From Rhizobium grahamii CCGE 502 (GTDB lineage: Bacteria > Pseudomonadota > Alphaproteobacteria > Rhizobiales > Rhizobiaceae), in assembly GCF_000298315.2 (NCBI RefSeq), contig NZ_AEYE02000010.1:81500-145499 (forward strand): DNA of 64,000 nt. The letters run 5' to 3'. The first letter of the stretch is position 1. Each line of letters begins with the position of its first letter. The notes beneath the pieces are model-generated. The model saw only the letters and a program-made list of their open reading frames with translations. It ran no database searches and was not told the origin of the DNA. Of this stretch, positions 1 through 12,059 are shown in pieces. The position numbers and the translations under genes are program-made.

Positions 1-3032
<3,032 letters not shown>

Positions 3033-3034
3033 CG

Positions 3035-4270
3035 TCAACCCCTTGTGAGGGTAATGAAGTCCGTGCCCTTGCCGGTCTCGGGTCCGAGGCCGGTGTCGGA
3101 GATCGTCAGTGTTGATCCTGAGGTCAACATCGCGTTGATCTTGCGCCGCGTCTCCTCCGGAATATCGATACGGTTTAATGCGTTGGCGATCGGCGTGCCT
3201 GATATGATCGAGCTCTCGAGACTGCTAATACCAAGCCCTGTCATGGTCGCGCGCGAGAGTGTGTTGGGAAGTGTCGCGCCCATCCAGGCCGCCGAGCCGG
3301 TTTCGAAATCCACGTCATGGACAAAGAAGAAATGCGTGCCGAGCGCGAGGCCCGGGTTCACGATCGAGATCGGCTCTTCAAGAACGGGCTGGAATCCTTG
3401 GCGGATCATGATAACGCCGTTCGGTGGCGTTCCCTTGCCAGCCGCGGCATAGACGGCCTTGAGGAGGACGTCGCTCACTGGTGACTTGTCTGCCGTCGGT
3501 TCGACCGGATACTTCAACTTGAAATCGCTGATCGCCTGCAGCGTTGCCGATCCGAGCAAGCCGTCTGGTTCGCCCACGGCGAATCCGAGTTCATTCAGAT
3601 AGGTCTGGAGGTCGATGACTTCCTCTCGTTGGCTGCGGCGCGTAATGAGAATGCGGATCGGCGTGTCGTTTGCCGGTGGGGTTGCAGCTGGAATCTCGCG
3701 AGACGACATCGCAACGTCGTTCATGGCGACCTGAACAGGAACTTGGCCGATCGCCGGCCGCAAAGCAGCCTCGGAAAGCAGTGCCGGCGGCGTCGGCATG
3801 TCCGGCCGGAAGAGCGTCGGATGATCGATTGCTTCAGGTGTCAATTCGGCGTCGGTTATGACAACCGGCACCCCCATCGCCGTCATCTTGTAGAGTTGCT
3901 TGGCAAAAGCTGCCGGCATGCGAACGCAGCCGTGTGATGCAGGATAGTGCGGCACGGCGTTCGACTCGTGAAGTGCAATCCCGGACCAGGTCAGTCGCTG
4001 CATGAACGGCATCGGCGCAGCCGAATAGATGTTGGACTCGTGATATTTCTGCTTCTCGATGACGGAAAAGATGCCGCTCGGCGTTGTATGCCCCGGTTTG
4101 CCCGTCGACACTTTCGAAGTCGCAACGGCCTCGGCGCCGTCGTACAGCGTCAGCGACTGCGCATCCTTCGAAACGAAGATCTGCAGCGTGCGTGCATCCG
4201 CCGCGAGCGCGGGGTGCACCAATGCAGTGGCCGACAGCAAGCCGAGGCCAAGGACGAGACGCGACAACAT
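3035..4270 (-). CDS. L,D-transpeptidase (YkuD family) with peptidoglycan-binding domain
   Basis: Predicted periplasmic peptidoglycan-remodelling enzyme that makes 3-3 cross-links or attaches proteins to peptidoglycan. The ATG at 4270 starts a 411-residue protein; the frame extends three codons to a TTG, which I do not favour. An N-terminal signal peptide ends near ALAADA (about residue 24). The YkuD domain spans about residues 28-150 with the signature H101...SHGC115; Cys115 is the predicted nucleophile. A peptidoglycan-binding helical domain follows at about 215-260 (LQTYLNELGF...DGLLG), then an uncharacterised C-terminal region of about 140 residues. It is convergent with dnaE. Family assignment is secure; which cross-link it makes cannot be told. 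Confidence 0.9.
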   Translation of the reverse strand: MLSRLVLGLGLLSATALVHPALAADARTLQIFVSKDAQSLTLYDGAEAVATSKVSTGKPGHTTPSGIFSVIEKQKYHESNIYSAAPMPFMQRLTWSGIALHESNAVPHYPASHGCVRMPAAFAKQLYKMTAMGVPVVITDAELTPEAIDHPTLFRPDMPTPPALLSEAALRPAIGQVPVQVAMNDVAMSSREIPAATPPANDTPIRILITRRSQREEVIDLQTYLNELGFAVGEPDGLLGSATLQAISDFKLKYPVEPTADKSPVSDVLLKAVYAAAGKGTPPNGVIMIRQGFQPVLEEPISIVNPGLALGTHFFFVHDVDFETGSAAWMGATLPNTLSRATMTGLGISSLESSIISGTPIANALNRIDIPEETRRKINAMLTSGSTLTISDTGLGPETGKGTDFITLTRG

Positions 4271-4364
4271 ATGATTCAACCGATACGCAATACGTGAAGC
4301 GCCAGCCTAAGCGGCGAAGCTTAATGAAAACTTGAAATGATGGGTCTTGAGCACGGCTCACATA

Positions 4365-5654
4365 TTAGTGATCGCGCTTACCACCGAAGGTGTATCCGGT
4401 CTGAACAGTGCCTTTGCCGAACTTGTCGCGCAGTTTGTCCATTGCAGCTTCGGCAGCTGCCCTGCGGCCAGATTGCACATCGATGAGGTCGGGCGGATCG
4501 GCGCGAGCGGGATCGCAAAGATCCGTCACGCCGATTCCGATCAAGCGAAACTTCGTCCCGTCCGTTTCCCTCTCGAGGAGCTCCAACCCGGTGCGGAAGA
4601 TCCGGTCGGCAAGTTGGGTCGGGTCTTCGAGCTTGCGATTGCGGGTGCGCAGTTTGAAGTCTGCCGTCTTCATTTTCAGAACCACCGTATGGCCGGCGAT
4701 ATCGTGCTTCTTTAGCCGCCAGGCGACCTTCTCGGAAAGACTGCGGAGGATAGGAACGAGCTCGTCATGGCGGGAGATATCATCGAAGAAGGTGGTTTCC
4801 GACGAAACGCTCTTTGCTGCATCGTTCAGGTGCACCTCGCGATCGTCGACCCCGCGGGAAAGGCGCGCAAGCCGCTGCCCCATGCTGCCATATCGGCGCA
4901 TGAGGTCGTTCTCCTCCATCATCTGCAACTGCCCGATGGTGCGGATACCGTCAGCCTCGAGCGTGGCCGCAAATGCCTTGCCGACACCCCATATTGTCGT
5001 CACCGGTCGGGGTGCGAGGAAGGAAACCGCTTCCTCTCGACCGATGACCGAGAAGCCCCGAGGCTTATGAAGGTCGGACGCGACCTTTGCGAGAAACTTG
5101 CAGTAGGAGAGGCCGACGGAGATGGTTATGCCGATCTCCTTCTCGATGCGCTGAGCAAATTTGGCAAGCGTGCGCGCCGGCGGATCGTGATGCAGCCGCT
5201 CAGTGCCACCAAGTTCCAAAAATGCCTCGTCGATCGAAAGCGGCTGAACGAGCGGTGTTAGCTCCTGCATCAAAGTGCGGACCTCACGTCCAACCTTGGC
5301 GTATTTGTCCATGTCCGGTCGGATCACCACGGCCTGCGGGCAGGCTTCCAAGGCCTTGAACATCGGCATCGCGGAGCGAACACCGTGGATCCGCGCAATA
5401 TAGCAGGCGGTCGAGACCACCCCGCGCTTGCCGCCGCCGATGATAACGGGTTTGTCGGCAAGCTCTGGATTGTCGCGCTTCTCGATCGTCGCATAGAAGG
5501 CGTCGCAATCGATGTGCGCCAGTGTCAGCTGATAAAGCTCCTGATGCCGCACAAGACGGGGACTCCCACAGGCCCTGCAGCGGCGCATTTCGGCCTTCTG
5601 CTCGGCAAGGCAGTCGCGACAGAAGCCGGGTGTCGTGGCGCTTACAGGTGTCAT
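4365..5654 (-). CDS. dinB: DNA polymerase IV (Y family) with N-terminal zinc ribbon
   Basis: Translesion DNA polymerase. With the ATG at 5654 the protein has 429 residues; the frame extends to an ATG at 5684 (ten more residues) that sits only three bases behind an AGAGG, so the start is not settled. The Y-family active site is complete: D49-x-D51 in [10 protein letters not shown] and D142-E143 in SIDEAFLEL. Thumb and little-finger domains follow ([20 protein letters not shown], then the HxGxT-like region). Unusually for DinB, the first 35 residues carry a Cys4 motif (C12, C15, C26, C29) typical of a zinc ribbon. It is divergent from the following acetyltransferase gene with 75 bp between starts. 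No LexA box was recognised by eye. Confidence 0.93.
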   Translation of the reverse strand: MTPVSATTPGFCRDCLAEQKAEMRRCRACGSPRLVRHQELYQLTLAHIDCDAFYATIEKRDNPELADKPVIIGGGKRGVVSTACYIARIHGVRSAMPMFKALEACPQAVVIRPDMDKYAKVGREVRTLMQELTPLVQPLSIDEAFLELGGTERLHHDPPARTLAKFAQRIEKEIGITISVGLSYCKFLAKVASDLHKPRGFSVIGREEAVSFLAPRPVTTIWGVGKAFAATLEADGIRTIGQLQMMEENDLMRRYGSMGQRLARLSRGVDDREVHLNDAAKSVSSETTFFDDISRHDELVPILRSLSEKVAWRLKKHDIAGHTVVLKMKTADFKLRTRNRKLEDPTQLADRIFRTGLELLERETDGTKFRLIGIGVTDLCDPARADPPDLIDVQSGRRAAAEAAMDKLRDKFGKGTVQTGYTFGGKRDH

Positions 5655-5729
5655 GATGAGAACAAAGATTGAACATTGCAACATTAGCCTCTAAGCTTTT
5701 GAGTCTCAAGAGAGGCCGGGAGGTTTGCG

Positions 5730-6317
5730 TTGGACATCGATCTCCGTTTCGAGCCGGTGACGGCAGACCGGTGGGCTGACTTCGAACAGCTCTTCGGTCC
5801 CCGTGGAGCCTTTTATGATTGCTGGTGTGTCGCACTTCGCCTGCCTCATTCCGTCCGAACGAAAATGGGGCCGGACGAGCGGAAATCGCACATGCTCGGC
5901 CGGATCGCTGTCGGGCCGCCACCGGGCATTCTGGCCTATGGCGATGACGAACCGGTCGCATGGGTCCAGGTCGGGCCGCGGTACGACGTACCGCAATTCA
6001 ATTCGCCGAGGACGGTATCCCGACCGGTGGAGGAGGGCGACGCTCACGATCCGTCATGCTGGGCGGTGAGTTGTTTCTTCCTCACGTCGCGTTTGCGGGG
6101 GCGGGGGCTGAGCCACCGTCTCCTTGCCGGTGCGATCGATCATGCCCGACGCCACGGCGCTCGCTATCTCGAAGGCTGTCCAATCGACCAGGTCAAACAA
6201 TCGAAATCGGTGACGCTCTGTACGGGCTCGACCGCGATCTTCGACGCTGCCGGATTCGAGACCGTGGCAAAACGAAAGGATGGCCGACCGCTTATGCGGC
6301 TGGATTTGCGCTCGTGA
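5730..6317 (+). CDS. GNAT-family N-acetyltransferase
   Basis: A 195-residue protein starting at a TTG preceded by GGGAGG with six bases of spacing, which decides the start. It has the GNAT fold: a central strand FFLTS followed by the acetyl-CoA pyrophosphate loop RLRGRGLSHRLL (about residues 119-130), then a strand/helix region where Cys and Pro residues (EGCPID) precede a disordered loop. The N-terminal part with WCVALRLP is typical of a subgroup annotated only as acetyltransferase. Substrate unknown. It overlaps the end of the convergent HAD gene by 26 bp. Confidence 0.8.
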   Translation: MDIDLRFEPVTADRWADFEQLFGPRGAFYDCWCVALRLPHSVRTKMGPDERKSHMLGRIAVGPPPGILAYGDDEPVAWVQVGPRYDVPQFNSPRTVSRPVEEGDAHDPSCWAVSCFFLTSRLRGRGLSHRLLAGAIDHARRHGARYLEGCPIDQVKQSKSVTLCTGSTAIFDAAGFETVAKRKDGRPLMRLDLRS

Positions 6318-6963
6318 GAACATTCGCCGCGAAATGTGCCCTTAGTAGCTCTGCGGCATGGCCCCAGCCGGATGCCTCTACAATGCTTCCAGCAGGCGGC
6401 GGCGCGAACGGCTTGAAGTCGGCGTTGGCCATCATGGTCAGGAGGAGGCAGTCGGGCACATGATCGGCAACGGAAAGGAGATTGCGTTGCATATCATCGA
6501 TGAAGGCAACCGGCAGGCTTCGGCGATCATGCAGTGTTGCCACGACAGGGCCCTTGGGCTCCTCGGTGGCGATCAGGTCGAAAGAGAGGTCGAGTTGATT
6601 GAGAAATTCGCGCCGGATGCCGTGGTGCCGAGGCGGCATTGCGGTCAAGAAGACGATGTCGGCGTCGACCGAAAGCGACTGCAGTGTTTCGACGGCCTTT
6701 TCCGCCGGCTTCTGCCAGAGGTGCTGGTTCGCGAAGAACATTTCCTCAAACGAATCGACCGAGGCTCTGTCCAATTCGCTGCCGTCGAGGAGCGATACGA
6801 TATTGCCGTACAGGCGGAACGACCGGGGCAGGAGGTCGTAGCTGTGCGAGCGCAGGAAAGCGGTAAACGGAGTGAGGAACTCAAGGACCACTTCGTCAAT
6901 GTCGCAGACGACCAAAGGCCGGTCGGCGAGCCGCACCTGGCTGACGCTGGTTGCAAAATCCAT
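6292..6963 (-). CDS. HAD-like phosphatase/hydrolase
   Basis: A 223-residue soluble protein. I place the start at the ATG at 6963, two bases after the stop of the upstream DUF3572-like gene; the longer frame to 7053 would run back through that gene. HAD motifs are present: D21-x-D23 in VVCDIDEVV, motif II Thr in IVFLTAMPP, a motif III Lys in EEPKG, and motif IV DD in VAFIDDMQ. The glutamate after the second Asp (DIDE rather than DxDGT) marks an atypical subgroup. Substrate unknown. It is probably co-transcribed with the gene upstream. Confidence 0.75.
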   Translation of the reverse strand: MDFATSVSQVRLADRPLVVCDIDEVVLEFLTPFTAFLRSHSYDLLPRSFRLYGNIVSLLDGSELDRASVDSFEEMFFANQHLWQKPAEKAVETLQSLSVDADIVFLTAMPPRHHGIRREFLNQLDLSFDLIATEEPKGPVVATLHDRRSLPVAFIDDMQRNLLSVADHVPDCLLLTMMANADFKPFAPPPAGSIVEASGWGHAAELLRAHFAANVLTSANPAA

Positions 6964-6965
6964 GC

Positions 6966-7274
6966 TCAATATTCTCCCGAGCCAAGTCCCGGCGGCGAGA
7001 AATGCAGCCATGCCGCATTCAACGCTTCGGGCGCGGTACTGGTCGCCTGGCAAAAGGCCATCGCCGTCGGCTCGTGCTGCATGATGAAGTCCATCATGCC
7101 GGAAAGAAACCCGGGATCGTTGATCGCGTGGCGCACCTGTGCCGGCTCGACGCCGGTTAATGCAAGGAAACGGCCGAACAGATCCGGCTCGTTGGCAAGC
7201 CAGGCGAGGACGGTGACAGCAGTCTGCTGGGGATCGGCCGCGAGTTGTTTGGAAGACTTGAAGTTGCTTTGCAT
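6966..7274 (-). CDS. DUF3572-like small protein
   Basis: A 102-residue acidic, mainly helical protein (LAADPQQTAVTVLAWLANEP, then a GVEPAQVRHAI segment) that I recognise as the alphaproteobacterial DUF3572 family; function unknown. No signal peptide or membrane segment. It is the first gene of a two-gene minus-strand unit with the HAD protein (2 bp gap) and is divergent from divK, whose start lies 133 bp away. Confidence 0.7.
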   Translation of the reverse strand: MQSNFKSSKQLAADPQQTAVTVLAWLANEPDLFGRFLALTGVEPAQVRHAINDPGFLSGMMDFIMQHEPTAMAFCQATSTAPEALNAAWLHFSPPGLGSGEY

Positions 7275-7406
7275 TTCTCTGGGTAAGTTACCTATTTTTC
7301 AACCAAATACCGATAGTGTGCAGCCATCGGTTCTATGGAACCATGCCATCGCAGAAGTCTTCTTCATGCGGGGAAGCGGTACCAGAACGGACGTAGGACG
7401 CGTGTC

Positions 7407-7778
7407 ATGCCCAAGCAGGTGATGATTGTAGAAGATAACGAGCTCAACATGAAGCTCTTTCGCGACCTTATCGAGGCGTCCGGTTACACGACAATTCAGA
7501 CCCGAAACGGCATGGAAGCGCTCGATCTCGCGCGCAAATACCGGCCCGATCTGATTTTGATGGATATTCAGCTCCCCGAGGTTTCTGGTCTCGAGGTTAC
7601 CAAATGGCTGAAGGAAGATGATGATCTGCACGTCATTCCTGTTATCGCCGTTACAGCATTTGCCATGAAGGGAGACGAGGAGCGCATCCGCCAAGGCGGT
7701 TGTGAGGCCTATGTCTCCAAACCCATTTCCGTTCCTAAATTCATTGAGACGATCAAGACCTATCTGGGCGATGCCTGA
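7407..7778 (+). CDS. divK: Cell-cycle single-domain response regulator DivK
   Basis: A 123-residue stand-alone receiver domain. The acidic pocket is E9-D10, the phospho-acceptor is D53 (ILMDIQLPE), and the switch residues are T83 (VTAFAMKG) and K105 (SKPIS); D53 has the same number as in Caulobacter DivK. The start is the ATG at 7407 preceded by AGGA; upstream in-frame codons lack a ribosome site. DivK acts in the PleC/DivJ-DivK-CtrA circuit controlling asymmetric division. Its position 18 bp upstream of pleD is the typical alphaproteobacterial arrangement and indicates an operon. Confidence 0.95.
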   Translation: MPKQVMIVEDNELNMKLFRDLIEASGYTTIQTRNGMEALDLARKYRPDLILMDIQLPEVSGLEVTKWLKEDDDLHVIPVIAVTAFAMKGDEERIRQGGCEAYVSKPISVPKFIETIKTYLGDA

Positions 7779-7796
7779 CGCATCGGAAAGAAGCCT

Positions 7797-9167
7797 ATGA
7801 CTGCGCGCATTCTCGTGGTTGATGACATTCCGGCTAACGTCAAGTTGCTTGAGGCTCGGCTTGTTGCCGAGTACTTCGACGTTTTGACCGCCGGCGACGG
7901 CTATCAGGCGCTGGCAATCTGCGAGCGTAACCAGGTCGATCTCGTCCTTCTCGATATCATGATGCCAGGGATGGACGGATTCGAAGTGTGCGAGCGGCTG
8001 AAAGCCAATCCAAAGACCTCGCACATACCTGTGGTCATGGTAACCGCATTGGATCAGCCGACCGATCGCGTGCGTGGCCTTAAGGCCGGCGCCGATGATT
8101 TTCTCACCAAGCCGGTCAACGACCTCCAACTGATTTCGCGGGTGAAAAGCCTCCTGAGGCTGAAGACGCTCAGTGACGAATTGCGCATTCGCGCCGAGAC
8201 CGCCCATACAATGGGGATCGACGAGCTGCTCCGTTCGGGCGAGGGGCGGGGCGACGAAGCTGGCCAAGTGCTGCTGGTTGATGGGCGCGCCAATTCCCAG
8301 GAGCGCATCATCAAGGCCTTGAAGCCTGTCGCCGATGTCTCTGCGATTTCGGACCCACAAGGCGCGCTCTTCGAGGCCTCGGAAAATCCGTTTGAACTGG
8401 TCATCGTCAATGCCAACTTTGACGACTACGATCCGCTCCGCCTATGCTCTCAGCTTCGCTCGCTGGAGCGCACGCGCTTTCTGCCCATCCTGATTATCAC
8501 CGAGCAGGGCGATGACGACATGGTGATCCGGGCGCTGGAACTTGGCGTCAACGACTACATCGTAAGGCCGGTCGATCCCAACGAACTGGTGGCCCGCAGC
8601 CTCACGCAGATGCGCCGCAAGCGTTACAATGATCGCCTGCGCGCAAGCGTGAAGCAGACAATCGAACTCGCGGTCACGGATCCACTGACCGGGCTCAGCA
8701 ACCGTCGCTACCTGGATAATCACCTGAGCACACTCTTCAATCGATCGATGGCGCGGGGCCGCCCGCTGTCCGTGCTGATCACCGACATCGATCGCTTCAA
8801 ACAGGTCAACGACACTTACGGGCACGATGCCGGCGACGATGTGCTGCGGGAGTTCGCGAGCCGCATTCGCTCCACCGTCCGCGGCGCCGATCTTGCCTGC
8901 CGCTATGGTGGCGAGGAATTCGTGGTCGTCATGCCTGACACGTCGCCCGAGATAGCCGCGGCTGTCGCGGAACGGCTGCGTTCCGCGGTCGAGACAGTGC
9001 CGTTCTTGCTGAAGTCATCTGGGCAGGAACTGAGCGTTACCGCTTCGTTCGGAATTTCGTCACGGATCTCCTCCGTCATCACTCCAGGACAGTTGATGAA
9101 GCAGGCCGATCTCGCACTGTACGACGCAAAAACGGGCGGCCGGAATCGCGTCGTCGCGGCCGCTTGA
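7797..9167 (+). CDS. pleD: Response regulator / diguanylate cyclase PleD
   Basis: A 456-residue protein with the PleD architecture: REC1 with phospho-acceptor D53 (LVLLDIMMPG), a second, degenerate REC domain (about 150-275), and a C-terminal GGDEF domain whose active site reads GGEEF from residue 371. An allosteric I-site RGAD (R362-D365) lies five residues before it, so product inhibition by c-di-GMP is expected. The enzyme makes c-di-GMP when REC1 is phosphorylated and links the DivJ/PleC kinases to polar development. It directly follows divK. Confidence 0.95.
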   Translation: MTARILVVDDIPANVKLLEARLVAEYFDVLTAGDGYQALAICERNQVDLVLLDIMMPGMDGFEVCERLKANPKTSHIPVVMVTALDQPTDRVRGLKAGADDFLTKPVNDLQLISRVKSLLRLKTLSDELRIRAETAHTMGIDELLRSGEGRGDEAGQVLLVDGRANSQERIIKALKPVADVSAISDPQGALFEASENPFELVIVNANFDDYDPLRLCSQLRSLERTRFLPILIITEQGDDDMVIRALELGVNDYIVRPVDPNELVARSLTQMRRKRYNDRLRASVKQTIELAVTDPLTGLSNRRYLDNHLSTLFNRSMARGRPLSVLITDIDRFKQVNDTYGHDAGDDVLREFASRIRSTVRGADLACRYGGEEFVVVMPDTSPEIAAAVAERLRSAVETVPFLLKSSGQELSVTASFGISSRISSVITPGQLMKQADLALYDAKTGGRNRVVAAA

Positions 9168-9585
9168 ATAACGCTTCCATGACATATTTCGGGTCATCCA
9201 CAGCTGCGAACCAGCAAGTAATTTGACTGCTTAGCCGGTCGCTTGAATCGTTGATTTATTGGCATTCGATATCGTCACAAGCAGATTCGTCGCCGGCCTA
9301 GGGAAAATGTGAGGTTTAATCATACTAGCCGGCATTGTACGGAAATAGTGACGCGAACTGATCTGCTGGCCGCAGCCACGTAGGCTAATACTATTGGTCT
9401 ATAGTTTCGCCTTTCTTTGCCAATTCGGCGCTGTTCTTGCCAATGTATCCGATTCAGCGGTCTAAAAGCTGTCCCAAAGCCGTACTTTTAACCATAAAAT
9501 CAACCTCGGAAATCTAACCATTAAGAATTTGTTGATTTTCTTTCATTTTCGAGCAAATTATCGGCACATAAGAGATAAGCACTCC
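9168..9585 (+). other. Gene-free AT-richer stretch downstream of pleD
   Basis: No open reading frame with a ribosome site and no tRNA-like fold were found. Base composition is clearly more AT-rich than the flanking genes, especially 9470-9575. Within it are TTAACCAT (9488-9495) and CTAACCATTAAG (9514-9525), which resemble CtrA half-sites. A weak promoter-like arrangement, TTGATT near 9533 and an AAATTAT about 17 bp later, could drive the candidate RNA that follows. Confidence 0.4.
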
Positions 9586-9766
9586 GTGTGAGGAGTCCGA
9601 GATACCCCATGATGCTCAGGTCCGCCGCATCTCCTGGGTCGTGGGGTCGGTCGGCTGGTTTGCAACATTCAGCGGTTCCTCGTGCCGCGTTGCTTGCTGG
9701 TCGACCCCCTTTCAAGAAAACGCCGTCCGTTCCGCATTTTCGGGAAGGACGGCGTTTCTGTTTTCT
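9586..9766 (+). ncRNA. Candidate structured small RNA between pleD and rpmG
   Basis: No ORF fits here, but the segment folds well. A long, slightly bulged hairpin pairs 9604-9620 with 9633-9647 around a 12-base loop. A small GCGG/CCGC hairpin follows at 9672-9688, and the segment ends in an 11-bp perfect stem (9718-9728 with 9747-9757) followed by TTTCTGTTTT, i.e. an intrinsic terminator. GGGGTC near 9643 can also pair with GACCCC near 9702, giving an alternative fold. The plus orientation is preferred because the AT-rich, promoter-like sequence is on the left; the terminator stem could also work in reverse. I do not recognise the RNA family. Confidence 0.45.
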
Positions 9767-9767
9767 G
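9718..9767 (+). terminator. Intrinsic terminator of the candidate RNA
   Basis: Perfect 11-bp stem AAACGCCGTCC / GGACGGCGTTT, extended inside the loop by TTCC/GGAA pairing, followed by a broken T tract (TTTCTGTTTTC). Confidence 0.7.
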
Positions 9768-9798
9768 GATCGAGACCAAGTCTGTAGAGCCGGCAAAC

Positions 9799-9832
9799 AA
9801 AAAGGCGCGCAGCCATGGGCGCGCGCCTTTTT
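9799..9832 (-). terminator. Intrinsic terminator of rpmG (probably bidirectional)
   Basis: Perfect 12-bp inverted repeat, AAAAAGGCGCGC and GCGCGCCTTTTT around a 10-base loop, lying 22 bp beyond the rpmG stop codon. The T run is symmetrical, so it can stop transcription from both sides. Confidence 0.85.
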
Positions 9833-9853
9833 GAAGAACGTCAGATCAGGTGA

Positions 9854-10021
9854 TTACTTGATCTTGGTTTCCTTGAACTCGACGTGCTTCTTAGCAATCG
9901 GGTCGTACTTGGTCTTCGTCATCTTGTCGGTCATCGTGCGGCTGTTCTTCGTCGTGACGTAGAAGAAACCGGTGTCGGCCGTCGACAGAAGCTTGATCTT
10001 GATTGTGGTAGCCTTGGCCAT
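9854..10021 (-). CDS. rpmG: 50S ribosomal protein L33
   Basis: A 55-residue basic protein reading [18 protein letters not shown] at the N-terminus with the L33 core [12 protein letters not shown] and the C-terminal [11 protein letters not shown]. It has no cysteines, so it is the zinc-independent (C-minus) form. AGGACG lies seven bases before the ATG. It is a single-gene unit ending at a strong intrinsic terminator. Its size makes it easy to miss, but the identity is clear. Confidence 0.95.
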   Translation of the reverse strand: MAKATTIKIKLLSTADTGFFYVTTKNSRTMTDKMTKTKYDPIAKKHVEFKETKIK

Positions 10022-10114
10022 GGTCGTCCTGCCTTCAATAAAATGAAAGCCGTGGCAGGCCGGATTGGCTCCACGGCAAATTCTGGCGCGAAACTACGAA
10101 TCTCGCTCGAAAAG

Positions 10115-11302
10115 TCAAGCCCGCTTTCGGAGGAAAAGCAGTCTGATGGAGGAAAGCAGGGCATAAAGGCCGAAGAATCCGGCGATTGCCCAGGCGAAAC
10201 CGTCGTTGCCGGCAACGTCGATGGCGGCGCCGATCACCTGCGGGCCAGCCACGGTACCCACTGCATAACAGAACACAAAGGCCGCGTTGGCGGCAGCAAG
10301 GTCCGAACCGGTCAGGCGCGAGCCCAAGTGACTGAGGCCGACGGTATAGAGCCCCGCAACACAGCCGCCCCAGAAGAGAAGAACGGTCGCCATCAAGATC
10401 CAGCTGTGGACAAGAACCGGCAGCATCAGAGAGCCGATCAGGCCCATGAAGGCCATAGCGGCCAGCAGCGGTCGCTTGTCCTTCATGCGGTCCGAAAGCA
10501 GGCCGACGGGGATCTGAAAGATTACGTTGCCGATTCCCATCACGGTCAGCAGCAGAGCTGCCTGCGATTCGGTAAAGGAGGCGCGCACCGCGTAAATCGG
10601 GAACAAGGCCAGGCCACCGGCTTCTACGGCGCCGAAGATGAAGACGGCAGCCGTTGCGCTCGGTACCAGGAAAACGTAGCGCATGAAATGCAGTTCCGGC
10701 TTTTCTTCGAGTACCGGACTTTCGTACCGTGCGATATAAATCGGAATTGCAGCTAGGAGGACGGCGCAGGCGCCGACGGCAAACGGCAGCACGCCATCGC
10801 TGCCGAGAATAGAAAAGAGCAGTGGGCCGCCCGCAAACCCGAGTGAGAGAACGGTGGCGTAGATCCCGAGCACAAAGCCCCGTTTGGAGGGCGGCGAGGC
10901 TGCGTTGATCCAGAACTCCGACAGGATGAAGAGCGTCGTTGTTGCGCCGTGAAAGGCGAAACGCAGCGGGAACCACATCCAGAAATCCTGGGCATAGTAG
11001 AACCCAAGCGCACTTACGGCTGAGATCAGCACCGCCCATATCATGGTCGGGGCGACGCCGTATTTGTGTGCCAGCTTCGTGGTGATCGGAGCCGCCGCCA
11101 TCGCGGCAACGCCCGCCATCGCCGTATTCAGTCCAATAAGCGTCGAGGGAATGCCGCGCTTTTCGAGGATGATGCTCAGCAGCGGAAGTCCGAGGCCGAT
11201 TGCTATGCCGACAGCCGAAATGGACGAGACGGCTGCCACCAGTGAAGGCCAATGGATTTCCTCGACATCGCCTGGTGTTGTGCCGTTTCGCGGCTGAGAC
11301 AT
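10115..11302 (-). CDS. MFS transporter
   Basis: A 395-residue, twelve-helix membrane transporter of the major facilitator superfamily. The start is taken at the ATG at 11302, preceded by AAGGATGG at about seven bases; the frame continues to a GTG at 11341 with no ribosome site. The loop between helices 2 and 3 (TTKLAHKYGV) and the repeated version between helices 8 and 9 (GLLSDRMKDKRPLL) carry the MFS charge pattern. It resembles the YcaD-type sugar/unknown-substrate carriers. Substrate cannot be inferred; it has no regulator next to it. Confidence 0.85.
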   Translation of the reverse strand: MSQPRNGTTPGDVEEIHWPSLVAAVSSISAVGIAIGLGLPLLSIILEKRGIPSTLIGLNTAMAGVAAMAAAPITTKLAHKYGVAPTMIWAVLISAVSALGFYYAQDFWMWFPLRFAFHGATTTLFILSEFWINAASPPSKRGFVLGIYATVLSLGFAGGPLLFSILGSDGVLPFAVGACAVLLAAIPIYIARYESPVLEEKPELHFMRYVFLVPSATAAVFIFGAVEAGGLALFPIYAVRASFTESQAALLLTVMGIGNVIFQIPVGLLSDRMKDKRPLLAAMAFMGLIGSLMLPVLVHSWILMATVLLFWGGCVAGLYTVGLSHLGSRLTGSDLAAANAAFVFCYAVGTVAGPQVIGAAIDVAGNDGFAWAIAGFFGLYALLSSIRLLFLRKRA

Positions 11303-11571
11303 GTATCCATCCTTAGAGACTTGCTGCGGAGAATCGCTCACCGCAAAGCACCATAGAAAGGCACGGTAGTGCCAAATCCAAATGACGGCTGTGCTTTACA
11401 AGATGAAACGCGCTGGCGGCAATAACCTGGATGATCTTGAATTGATTCAATCAAAGAAGCTTACCGAATACGCCTAAGATTTCGCCCTGCGGCTATTGAA
11501 CTGCACTGCAGTTGGGGCGTGCCACTACACGCAAATTGTGTCGTGAAGGTGAAGACCAGGCAGGCAGGCGC

Positions 11572-12027
11572 TTAGCGCCTGCGGCCGGGAATCTCATATT
11601 CGTCGGTATCGCTGCTCTGTCCGCCGAAGCCATGCATGCGCAGCGCCCACTGCAGACCGATGACACCGCCCTTGATCGGCTGGATGATCAGCAGCGTGGC
11701 AATCAGGGTAATGGGCGTCCAGATCGCGAAGGTAAGCCAGAGCGGCATAGGCCAAACAAGATCGGTCGCCATGTAGCCGCCGATGATGAGGTGTCCGATG
11801 ATGACGATCGTGAGGTAAGGCGGCAGATCGTCCGCGCGATGGTGATGCATTGCCTCCCCACAGACGGCGCAGTTGTCCACGGGCTTCAAGAAGCTCTTGA
11901 ACAGTTTGCCGGTGCCGCAGTTGGGGCAGGTGTTCAGCATGCCGCGCTTGATAGAACGGCCGAGCGGACGTTCCACCTCCTCGCTTGCTCCGTAACGGAT
12001 CGCCTGGTCGGTCGAGGTGGTGGTCAT
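11572..12027 (-). CDS. DUF983 membrane protein with zinc ribbon
   Basis: A 151-residue protein with a cytoplasmic Cys4 zinc ribbon (C34, C37, C53, C56; the CPNC and CAVC motifs) followed by a conserved ADDLPPYLTI segment and two transmembrane helices (about 70-90 and 97-118). This is the alphaproteobacterial DUF983 family, function unknown. It lies 32 bp downstream of rnr on the same strand and is probably transcribed with topA-rnr. Confidence 0.8.
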   Translation of the reverse strand: MTTTSTDQAIRYGASEEVERPLGRSIKRGMLNTCPNCGTGKLFKSFLKPVDNCAVCGEAMHHHRADDLPPYLTIVIIGHLIIGGYMATDLVWPMPLWLTFAIWTPITLIATLLIIQPIKGGVIGLQWALRMHGFGGQSSDTDEYEIPGRRR

Positions 12028-12059
12028 CGCACGTTTCCTTTCGCGGCGTCCCTACACGC

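Noticed and set aside
9168-9853. tRNA or SRP/6S RNA in the pleD-rpmG gap
   Set aside because: No cloverleaf, no SRP GGUGC/GGAAGCAG motif and no long 6S-type bubble could be matched; only an unassigned structured RNA remains.
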